The notes under the pieces are model-generated. The model worked only from the letters and a program-made list of their open reading frames with translations. It searched no databases and was not told where the DNA came from. The position numbers were made by a program, and so were the translations under genes. Shown here in pieces: positions 1-9,542 of a DNA stretch of 64,000 nt. The DNA comes from Porphyra umbilicalis (Eukaryota > Rhodophyta > Bangiophyceae > Bangiales > Bangiaceae). The stretch's first letter is position 1, and each line of letters opens with the position of its first letter. The stretch spans positions 62,001 to 126,000 of the forward strand of contig KV918931.1 in NCBI GenBank assembly GCA_002049455.2, in the 5' to 3' direction.

Positions 1-291
1 GCGCGTGCCGCAGCTCGGGGGGGCGCCGCCGGCGTCCACCCCCACCGCGGCGGTTGCGGTGCGCTGCCCCTCGTCGCCGCCCCCCCGCTCCGCCCCTCGC
101 TCCCCGCGCGCCCGCCTTGCTGCGCGGCGCTCCCGTGTGCGGAAGCCCCGCCTTTTCCCTCTACGCGAGTGCCACCCCCCCCCCCCGACCCCGCCCCTCG
201 CACGCGCCGCCGACCGCCGACCGCTCGCCCGGCGCGCCCGTCCGTCGTCGCTCGACGGGCGGCGCCCCCCCCCCCCCCTCCCCCCGTCACC
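1..291. other. GC-rich intergenic DNA / 5' leader
   Basis: C-rich DNA before the first ATG with a good context at 292. Several overlapping open frames run through it, but all are Pro/Arg-rich with no recognisable domain, as expected by chance at this base composition. It probably holds the promoter and leader of the molybdenum cofactor gene. No further signal was seen. Confidence 0.5.
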
Positions 292-1629
292 ATGCTGCTG
301 CGGCGAGCCGCCGCGTCGCTGGCAGCGGCCGGCGGCCGGCGGTACGCCGGCTTCCCCCCACCCCTGTCACCCCCCCCCTGCCCGCCCACCCCTCCGCCGC
401 CGCCGCCGCCGCCGCCGCCGCCCGGTCCGCGTCGTCCACGGCGGCGGTGTGGGCCCCCCCCGCGCCGCGGCTGGCACGGAAACCCCCGCCCCCCCCCCCC
501 CCCCACCGGCGGCTGCCTGCGGCGCCGCGTACCCCCCCCCCGCCGGCATGCCGAGTCCGCCCCCCCACCCAACCCGCCCGCCGCCGCCGCCGCCGCCACC
601 GTCACGCCGAGCGCGGCGCCGGCGCCCGGCGGGTACCCCCCCCTCGACGACACCTTTGGCCGCACCCACACCTACCTCCGCATCTCCCTCACGGAGCGGT
701 GCAACCTCCGCTGCCGCTACTGCATGCCCGCCGACGGCGTTGCGCTGACGCCCGCCGCGTCGACGCTGAGCGCGGCGGAGATTGGGCGGCTGGCCGCCCT
801 CTTTGTCGCGTCCGGGGTGACGAAAATCCGCCTCACGGGCGGCGAGCCGCTCGTCCGCCGCGACGCCCTCGACGTTGTTGCCGCGCTCGGCGCCCTCCCG
901 GGTCTAACCTCCCTCGGCATGACCACCAACGGCCTGACGCTCGGGCGGCGCCTCCCCGCGCTGCGCGCCGCGGGCCTCACCGCCCTCAACGTGTCGCTCG
1001 ACACGCTCGTGCCCGCCCGCTTTGAGCTCATCACCCGCCGGCGGGGGCAGGGGCGGGTGCTCGACGCGATCGACGCGGCGCTCGCCGCCGGCTTCCCCTC
1101 TGTCAAACTCAACTGCGTCGTCATGCGGGGCGTCAATGAGGACGAGGTCGTGGATTTCGTGCGGCTGACGGAAACGCGCCGCCTCGACGTGCGCTTCATC
1201 GAGTACATGCCGTTTGGGGGCAACGCGTGGTCGGACGCGCGCTTTGTGTCCTACGCCGAGATGCTCGGCGCCATTGGGGCGGGCGTCGGCGCGCTGGAGC
1301 GCGTCGCCGACGACCCGCACGACACGTGCAAGCACTATCGGGTGCCGGGCGCGGCGGGGCGCGTCGGCTTTATTACGTCCATGACCAACCACTTTTGTGG
1401 GGGGTGCAACCGCCTGCGCTTGACCGCCGACGGGAGCCTCAAGGTGTGCTTGTTTGGGAGCGACGAGGTGAGCCTCCGCGACGCCCTCAGGGGGGGGGCC
1501 ACCGACGCGGAGCTGCTCGCGCTCGTGCGCGCGGCGGTGCGGCGGAAGCACTACAGCCTGGGGGGGAAAAAGGACCGCCACGAGCTCGCGCGGTCGGACA
1601 ACCGGCCGATGATCACCATTGGGGGGTGA
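292..1629 (+). CDS. CNX2: GTP 3',8-cyclase, mitochondrial (MoaA/CNX2/MOCS1A type)
   Basis: Radical SAM enzyme that converts GTP to 3',8-cyclo-GTP, the first step of molybdenum cofactor synthesis, which in eukaryotes takes place in the mitochondrial matrix. Seen directly: the radical SAM cysteines C137, C141 and C144 in CNLRCRYC, the following GGEPL motif, and the second 4Fe-4S cluster cysteines C369, C372 and C386 in the FCGGCNRLRLTADG region that also contacts GTP. The protein ends in two glycines, as in the family. The ATG at 292 has an ACCATG context and opens an Arg/Ala-rich leader (MLLRRAAASLAAAGGRR) typical of mitochondrial targeting. An upstream in-frame GTG was not used. The 445 residues exceed the roughly 330-residue enzyme because about 110 Pro-rich low-complexity residues separate the leader from the catalytic core; a hidden intron there cannot be excluded. 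Single exon otherwise. Confidence 0.93.
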   Translation: MLLRRAAASLAAAGGRRYAGFPPPLSPPPCPPTPPPPPPPPPPPGPRRPRRRCGPPPRRGWHGNPRPPPPPTGGCLRRRVPPPRRHAESAPPPNPPAAAAAATVTPSAAPAPGGYPPLDDTFGRTHTYLRISLTERCNLRCRYCMPADGVALTPAASTLSAAEIGRLAALFVASGVTKIRLTGGEPLVRRDALDVVAALGALPGLTSLGMTTNGLTLGRRLPALRAAGLTALNVSLDTLVPARFELITRRRGQGRVLDAIDAALAAGFPSVKLNCVVMRGVNEDEVVDFVRLTETRRLDVRFIEYMPFGGNAWSDARFVSYAEMLGAIGAGVGALERVADDPHDTCKHYRVPGAAGRVGFITSMTNHFCGGCNRLRLTADGSLKVCLFGSDEVSLRDALRGGATDAELLALVRAAVRRKHYSLGGKKDRHELARSDNRPMITIGG

Positions 1630-1980
1630 GGGGTGGCGCCGGCTGGCGGCGTAGGGGGGTAGGCGGCTGCGCCTCGGGGTACAGGTATGAAACGACGAGG
1701 GCGTCTTGTTACAGGGGTGGGGGGGGGGGGGCGGGGTTGGGGCGCGGGCGCGCCGCCGATGGGGATTACGCCCGTGCGCTGTGGCGGCTCCCGTGCGGGT
1801 GGCACGCGGCCGGCCCCGAGTGGCCGGCGCCCGCGCACGGGGCGCCGTCGGCAGGGGTGGCCGCCAACTCTTTTTTGTCTGTCTCCTCCGCGCGTCCCCC
1901 GCGGCGGCCCGACGCATCCTAGGTGTTTCCTTTTATCCTGCCGACGCCGCACGGCGGCGCCGCGGAGCTCCCCCCCCCCC
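1630..1980. other. intergenic between convergent genes
   Basis: About 350 bp between the stop of the molybdenum cofactor gene and the stop of the opposing FG-GAP gene. Contains a G10 run near 1720 and a C10 run just before 1981. No coding or RNA signal was seen; it should hold both 3' ends. Confidence 0.4.
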
Positions 1981-3934
1981 TCACCACCTCACGACGCGCG
2001 GGCGCCCCATCTCCACGAGCCCCCCCGCGCGCACGCCGCGGCGGGCGGCCACCCCCCCGTCGCTCCACTCAACGCGCACGTCGACGGTCGTTGCGGCGCC
2101 CAACCCCACGTGCACGACGGGGTCGACGGATTGGCAAAAGACCGACCCGCCGCCGCCGAGGCGCCGCACCCACACGCGCGGTCGCCCCCCCGACGCCGCC
2201 GCCTTGACGTGCACGACGGCGCCGAGGGCGGCGGCGGGGCCCGCGGGGGACCCCCCAACGCGCACGTGGAGGTGGTTCCCCGCGTCGCGCGGCGCGCCGC
2301 CCCCGCCGGCCGCGCGCGGCGGCGGGGGCCCATTGCGCAGCAGCGCCCAGCGCCCCGCGCGGGCGACCTCATTTTGGTCCCCATCCCCGAGCAGCACGTC
2401 GACGCGCCCGTCGCGGTCCACGTCGATCGCCGCGACGCCGTCGCCCGGCGCGGCGTCGCCGACGGGCACGGCTGGCGCGCCGACGCGGTCGACGACAAAC
2501 GCCCCCCCGCCCGTGCCGAGGAGCAGCGTGTCGGCCGCGCGCGGCGCCGCGGTGTTGACCACATACACATCGTCCCAGCCGTCATTGTTGGCGTCAAAGA
2601 CGGCAATGCCCCGGGAGCCCCCCGTGGCGGGCGGCCCCGTGGCGGCGGCGGTGAGGCCCGCGGCGGCCGACACGTCCTCGTAGCCGCCCGCCGCGGAGCC
2701 CGTGTTGCGGAGCAGCACGTCGTGCGCGCCGCCGCGGGCGAGGTACAAGTCGGGCAGGCCGTCGCCGTCCCAGTCGAGTTCGGCGACCGCCGAGACGGGG
2801 GGGAGGTCGGCGAGCGCGCGGGGGACGCGGCGGAGCATCGCCCCACTCACCTGCGTGTACGTGCCGTTGCGGTCAATGGCGTGGAGGCGGAACCAGGGGA
2901 AGGCCGCGAGCCCGAGGCCCCCGCCGGGCAGCGTGATGACCGTCGCCGCCTCGGCGTGCGCCGCCGCAAAGCCCGACCCGCGGCGGCGGGTAAAGGCCGG
3001 CGTCCCCGCCGGCGCGCCGCGCGGCGTGCGCGCATACGTCAGTTGGCGGTCCCCCCCCGCCCCCCCGTCGGCAACCACCTGGTAGTTGATGAGGAGCAGC
3101 TCGGGGCGGCCAGTGCCCGCCGCGTCGATAAACCGCGGCGACCGCCCGCGCATGCCGACGCCGTCGAGCCCCGTCTCTGCCTCCCGGTGCTCCCACGACC
3201 GGTCCCGCCGCGGGCGCACGACGAGGGGCGCTTTGGGGGCTTTGCCCCACCCCCCCCGCGCGTCACAATGAGCGACAGGCGGCCCGTGTCGTCGACGCCC
3301 GCCGCCGCCACGCCGTGCACGTCGGCGGCAAAGCGCGTCACGTTTTCGGGGCCGGGGGTAAAGGCGCCGCCGGGGGCGCCCCACAGCACCCCCGTGGGGA
3401 ACTTGTGGTGGTTGAGCAACACCACGTCCGTCCACCCGTCGCCGTCGATATCGGCGAGGAGGGGGCCCCCATACTTGAGTGTCCGCCCGGGGGGGATGCC
3501 CGCCGCCGCGGACACGTCGGTCCAGACGGGATGAGGGGGGGGGGGGGGACTCGTGTGGCTGTAGTGTCGCCGTCGGAGGTGGTGGCGGGGGGGAGAGGGA
3601 GGGGGGCGACCGCCGTGGGGGGGCGGCGGGGGGGAGGTGGCGGCTTGCTCACCGCCAGCGGTTGGGGGGCGCCCGCGAGTGGGCGGCCGCCGCCGGGGGC
3701 GGCCGCCGTGCCCGCACCGGCCGCCTCAGCGGCGGGGCCCCGCGTGCCAGCGTGCCACCACGCCAGGCCCGCCGTGAGGAGCGCCACGCCCACGGCGGGG
3801 AGGAGCCACCGCCACACGGACGTGGCCTTGCGGGGGGTGGGGGTCGGCCGCGCGCCGAAGAGGGGGACGGACGTCGACGCGTCGAGCTCCTCACGGGCCG
3901 CCGCCGACGCGGCGGTCCGCGTCCAAAAGGTCAT
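1981..3934 (-). CDS. type II membrane FG-GAP/VCBS repeat protein with ASPIC/UnbV C-terminus (CRTAC1-like)
   Basis: Predicted beta-propeller protein held by an N-terminal anchor with the propeller on the lumenal or outer side. From the ATG at 3934 there are about 40 cytosolic residues, one membrane segment at residues 41-60 (WRWLLPAVGVALLTAGLAWW), then a Pro-rich linker. The propeller follows, with repeated calcium-loop motifs DIDGDGWTD, DWDGDGLPD, DANNDGWDD and DVDRDGRVD, each followed by hydrophobic strands. The C-terminal 100 residues contain the ASPIC/UnbV signature VHVGLG...VDVRVEWSDG. The reading frame must change twice: at the G14 run 3535-3548 and at the C8 run 3250-3257. On both sides of each run the protein continues sensibly, so homopolymer length errors are more likely than decay. 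The family is known from human CRTAC1 and bacterial UnbV; the biochemical role is unknown. Confidence 0.8.
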
Positions 3935-6900
3935 GGCCGGGCGGCGGCCGGGGAGGGGCCCCCGCGGGCGACTAGAAAAAGACGGCGGCGCAGGGGCTGC
4001 GCCGCGCGTCGTCCTCCAGCGTGGCGCGTCGTGGCGCGCGACGCACCGGCTGAGTGGTCCTTCAGCGCGGCGGCGCCGCGAGAAGCAGGCCCGCCCGTAA
4101 CACGGTTGGCAATGGACGGGCGCCACGAGCTCGAGCCCGGACCACGGTCACTCTTGTACGCGACGCCCGTAGGCCGGCTGCCCGCGGACCGATTTGTCTG
4201 CCGGCACTCACGGGGGTGGCGCCGCGGCGGCGAGTGCGGCATCAGCTGGTGACCCATAAAGGGGGTGCCGACCACGCTCGCCCGCTCCAGCTCTCCCCCA
4301 GCTGCTGCATGCCCCACTCAGATGTCAGAGGCCGCTGTCAAAGTTGTGGCGTGAGCCGCAAAGCGCCACGTTGGACGGAGGCGGACTGTCGTACTCCGTA
4401 GGACTCATCCATGTCTGGGGCTCTCTCTGGGGGGTGCGATGACCCAAGCCGTGCCGTGCCACTACGTTGCGAGGTGAAACAAAGCAAGCCCGCCATGAGC
4501 CGTTGTGTGGTAGACCCACACGGTCAGTACAGTACTGTAGCGCCGGCCGGATTGGGCGCGCCTGACACCCGGGGGCGCAGTGGATCCACCCAAAACTGCT
4601 GCTGTCGCGGCCGCGGTCGTCAATCCCGACAGTTCCAGGGTGGGGCTGGCTGGCGCCTGCGGCAGGGCCCTGCGGCCGCCTCCCGCTCCAGCGCGCCTCG
4701 TGTCAGCGCCATGCAAACGCGTCTCCAGGAGGGCAGCGTCGGTCGATAGGGTCATCCCCCGCCGGATCGCCACGGATCGAGGACGGGGAGGGCGCCCACG
4801 TGTCCCTCCTGGAAGCTGCAGAGCACGGCGGCGCTCACATCACCGGAACCCTGTGCTCTCGCCTGCGTAACGTCGAAGGCAGCAGGAGGGATCTGAGTGC
4901 GTGTCTCATGAGCTCGTACGTGAGAGGTTGGTGTGAGCGCGTGACGCGCCGTCAGGCGCCCTCGGCTGCAACGTAGTCCACCTAGGCAGTTACATCCACG
5001 TCATGCTCATCAGGGAGGGGTGCAACGCGAGCAGCCTATCGGCCAATCGTGCCCTCGATTAGTGGGTCGTTGGTCACACGAGGACGATCCGGGGGTGTTC
5101 GGGCTGCCATCGTCTACTTCGTGGGAATCCGCAACAAAATCAGGTTTCTGGCTGGGCTTGCTGCACCACCGGACACGGGGGAGTTTCGTTGGATAATGGT
5201 AGCATAAGACGTGCACTGCGTATCACCAAGGAGCCCGACCAAGAGAGGAGGATGGCACTGTGCTCGCTGGCAGCAAGCATTGCTCATCAAACAGCAACGC
5301 TCGCGCGATTCTGTGCAAGACATAGTCCAATTAAACGACTAACGTGTGGCACGATTGACTCGAAGGTGGCCGGAAGCCGCCGCCGCCGTTTTGAGCATCG
5401 GCCGTCAAAGAACTCCAGTGTTTACACTCCCAACCAATTATGCCATGTGATGAGCTTATCGATGCATGTCGAAAACTTTAACGAAATTGGTCCTTGAAGA
5501 CTGGTTCCTTATCGGTCCCGGCCGTCAGAGCGGCCGATGGACATTTCACGTTGTGAGACGATGCATCGCATGCATGCGGACCATTCAGTACAGTGCAGTT
5601 CTGTATGCGCGCGGGCCCAGTCCTGCGAGCGACGGCGCGAGCCGAGCCGGCTGTCGGCGGGTCTTTGCTCCAGGACGCAAACTCGCCAATCATTATCCCG
5701 ATCGTCAGCGTGAAGCCACTCGGTTACCGACCCTGCCTGTCGCGGTCGCAGGCGTGTGTCTGGCTGTCCAATTGGAGTCGCTGCTGCTCGTCCCGAGAGT
5801 GGCCGGCCGCTGGCATCCGTGTCAGACGTAAATAAAATCGAGCAGGTGCATGGCTGCACAGCAAGCATCTGGACGGTATTCTGATACAGATCAGTTCCAG
5901 GGCGCCCGACCTGTCGTTTGCAACTACTTTCGCAGGACGGGGCGGTTGATGGCCACCGCGCGACGGGGCCCCCCTATAGGGTAGGCCTACCGGCGGCTTA
6001 CGCGCCCAGCTCGTCTCTATAGGGACGGCCCGACGCGCTCCCGCGGGCTTGGAGCACGCCTCACTGTCCGATCCGGGTGAGCGACGTTTCTGATGCGCTT
6101 GCAACGGTTGGAGGCGACGCCCGGCGCGCCAATGAGAGCTGTCCGCCGCCAAGGGCGCCGCCGCCAAGAGTCTCCGCCGACATGCCAAATCGCAGCCACC
6201 ACGGGTCGACGGAGGGGTCCACCCCAACCGCTGGCGGTGCGCGGGCGGCCCGACTGTTTGAGACAACGGGAAGTTTTTGTAGGTGAGGGCAGAGTGCGGG
6301 GAGTCCCCCCGCGCCGGAATGGTCGGAAACACCGGAGGTCATGCGGCGGCAGCCGTCCGACGCGGTCGCGCCCACCAGCAGTCCGCAGCGGGCACGCGTC
6401 GGGGTTCCGTAGCGAGACCCAACGCGGACCATCGCGGCGGCCGCACCACCTGGCGGCGTGGTGGCGTCCTTCAGTGGCGTCGCCCGCCGACCCGCTCCTC
6501 TTTCCGTCAACCAGTCACCATCCGCACTGCCCAAGGGCATGCAGTACACACCCCCTCCACTGCCGCGCGTCCTCAACAGAATCCCACCGCCCAACACGCT
6601 GCCGCCGCGATTGGCACTTGGTGCGCCCCTGAAGTCAACACCACGAACGAGGAAACGTAGCGCGCCCCCCGCAGCACCGCCACAAAAACCGGCCGTCCCC
6701 CTCTCAAAGGAAACGCCGTCGTCCGGCACGGCGGAGCGGTGGGGCGCTCTCACGAAAACGATGACACAGGACGGCGCGCGTAGCGATGCGCTGGCCCATG
6801 GTGGTCGACCCGACGAGTCACGTCGGCGCGCCGCCGCCGCGCGCCGCGCGTTGTGGCAGCGTAGCGGCGGCACTCGCCACTGCGCGCGCACGTGTCGTGA

Positions 6901-9542
6901 AGGTGGGGGAGCGGGCAACCTTTCGGGGCGTGACCGCCGCGTTTCCTGCCGTCGCTCTCGCCGCGCGCTGGCGGCCGCCGAGCCCCCACCGCCGTTTGGC
7001 CGACCGGGCAGTTGTGGTGGCGCCGCGGGGTACGGCGCCACATTGCGCCACCTGTCAGGGGTTGGGCGGCGGCAGCGGCGTTGGCGTTTGGGGTGCGGTA
7101 GTCTCAGCATCGCCAACGGCGTGAGGAGTGACGCGGGCGGGCGCGGGACACCGTCCCGGTGCACGCGCGCGTGGGGGCGAGCGGCCGCGCCCGGCGAGGA
7201 GTGGCGTCGGCTGACCGCAGTACAAGGGTGCCGCCAACACGAGCGTCCCCGCTGACCTGCGGCCGGCGGTCGTGAGGGAGAGAAACAAAAACGAACCGGG
7301 CCTGCGTCTGCGGGCGCTTGCGCCTGTGTCGGTAGGGGCTGAAATGCCCGCCTGGCCCGCGTCGGCCCGCTATCGTCGTGTCGGCGCTGCCACTGCCGAC
7401 GCTCGCACGTGGACGGCAGGGCGGCCGGTGCAAAGGGGCGGGCGTCGCGCGTGCCCCTGCACGCCGCGGCACGCCGGCGCCCAATCGCCGCCGCGATACT
7501 GGGCGACCGTGGGCAGCGCGTCGCGGCCCCACGGTGCTGCGGGCGCGCAGCGGAGACTCTCGAAGACGGCGGGGCGGCGGCGGGGCCGGCGTGCGGCCGC
7601 CAAGTGGGCCCCACGTGGCGACGCTGCCGCATGGACGGCGCCGCCACGGACCACTGGAGAGGGGGAAAGCGCCAGTGTGCGCGTGGGGAGAGCACCAATT
7701 GGGGGGCGCCGGCGACACCACGGAGCTCGGCGGCGCACCCGGCGCGGCGGCGGCGCGCGCACGCGCACTCGACCGCCCGCGTCGGGCACCGCTGTCGCCC
7801 GCGGCGGGGGGGGACGCCACGACGCTGGAAGTTGGGCGACAGGGGTACGTCCGTGACCCACCAGGGGGGGGGGGGAGGGGGGGGTGCGGCCCGGGTGGCG
7901 GCACTCCCCAGGCACCACTGCGGGGACCACGAAGGGCCCACATCCTTTTTCAAAGGCGGCCAAAAAAAACGAGACCCAGACGACCCTACACCCCCACGCG
8001 CCGGGCGCGTGCCACGCGGGCGCCGGTCGCAGGGGACGGCCGGCACGGTCGGCCGGCAGAATGGGCAGACGCCGACGGCGGCGGCGCCGACGGGGTGGCA
8101 TGGCCACGCCGCGGCCGCGGCGCCGTGAGCGGCGGGCAGAGCGCGGCGGCAGCCGGCGCGCAGAGGATGCCGCCCGTGCCGTCTGCGCGCGCGCCTCGCA
8201 CGCGCGGCCGCCGCCGCGCACGGGTCGGGCGGGCACCAAACCCACTTTTGGGTGGACACGGGTGCCGCCACACGCCATTTTTTTTTTTTTAACTGTTTTC
8301 GACGCACGCTGTTCGCCCGCGACCCACATTGCAGGCGCAACCGCCCCTTTGTTTGGCTCGCCGCCGCGCGCCGGCGCCGCGTGCACGCCGGTGGGGGCTC
8401 GGCCCCCGTGGCGCACGCCCGCACGCCGCGCCGACGCAGATTATTGCGCCACGGATGGTAGGGACCGAGCGCGCGGTCCGTACGCCCCTGCGCGGCCGCC
8501 GCGCGCCGGCGGGGGCGGCCGCCGCCGCGCGGCCGCCGCCGCCGCCGCCGCCGGGCAGTCCGTCCCCCGCCCGCACGCGTCCCGGTCGTTGACGGGGACG
8601 CGGCGGGGGCGTCCGCGCGGCGCGCCGACCCGCGTTGCGCTGCCGACGGCCTTCCCAGTGGCCGCGCGCCGCCGGTGGTCGGTCGCTCCCCTGCCGCCGC
8701 CGCGCGTGCCCGCGGGCGGGAATGCACGGGCGGGGGAGCAGCCGGGCCGGGGGAGGCAGAGGGCGGGGGGAGGCAGAGGGCGGGGGGAGGGGGGGGAGGA
8801 TCAAGTCCATACCAATGCAAAAAGCCGAGCGCAGGACGCAGGCGCCGCGACGGATCCAACGTCACTGCGCGTGACGCCAGGCCGTGCGCGGTGGCGCCGG
8901 CAACGCGCCCGCCCGGCACTGCGGGGGGTGCGCGTGGGCCTGCCGACCGCCGCTGCCGCGGCCGCCGCGTGGGGGGGGATGCATCCACGTGGGGGGATGC
9001 ATCCACCGGGCGGTGCTGGTGGGTGCCACGCCGCGGCGGGGGGGGGTGGGGGGGGCGCCGCCGGGGGGGCCCGCGCCGCCCCCGACGGGGAATGCCGGCC
9101 GCGGCCACGGCGGGGGCGCTGCTTGCGCACGGGCGGCGGCGACATGCGCCGCCGCGGCGGATCGAGTGCTGGAAACGCAAGGGCGCGGTGGGGAGGCGCC
9201 GGTCGCCGCCGCCGCGTCGACCGCGTGCAGGGGGGGGGGTGGGGCGGGAGCGATTCCCCCTGCTCCGTGGCGCCCGCGCCCGCCACGCCGCGCGTCGGCG
9301 CTGCGCCGCCGGCCGGCACGGCGGCGCGGCCGCGGCCACGCCGACCGCCGACGCGCGGCGGCGGGTACAAGAGCCCCCCGACCGCCCGCCGTGGTGGGTG
9401 GCGACTCGCTCCCCATCCGCCAACAACCACCACCACCCCCGCCGCCGACAGCCGCCCGCCCTCCCCGCCGACGCGCCTTCCCCCCGCCCGCCCTCCCCGC
9501 CGACGCGCCTTCCCCCGCCCGCCACCCCCGCCGCCCCTCGCC
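3935..9542. other. long intergenic region, no supported gene
   Basis: About 5.6 kb. The part from 4.1 to 6.1 kb has noticeably lower GC than its surroundings, with short ORFs only. The part from 6.1 to 9.5 kb is very GC-rich and open in several frames; the longest, 6061-9525 on the minus strand, shows no domain, and its third codon positions near 6.1-6.3 kb are not GC-biased like those of the real genes here. Contains a T12 tract near 8280 and G-rich tracts at 7860-7890 and 8760-8800. The last few hundred bases are probably the promoter of the cysteine-rich repeat gene. Confidence 0.45.

Noticed and set aside
6786..7124. 112-codon plus-strand ORF with one CATCQGLG motif like a DnaJ zinc repeat
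   Set aside because: Only one of four required repeats, no J domain, no supporting context.
6061..9525. 1154-codon open frame on the minus strand
   Set aside because: No domain, Arg/Pro/Ala-biased, overlaps the promoter of the repeat gene, and third-position composition is unlike the real genes. Long open frames are expected by chance at this GC.
7884..9542. In-frame extension upstream of the cysteine-rich repeat protein
   Set aside because: The frame is open for about 550 more codons, but the ATG at 9543 has a good context and begins a signal peptide. The upstream translation is low-complexity.
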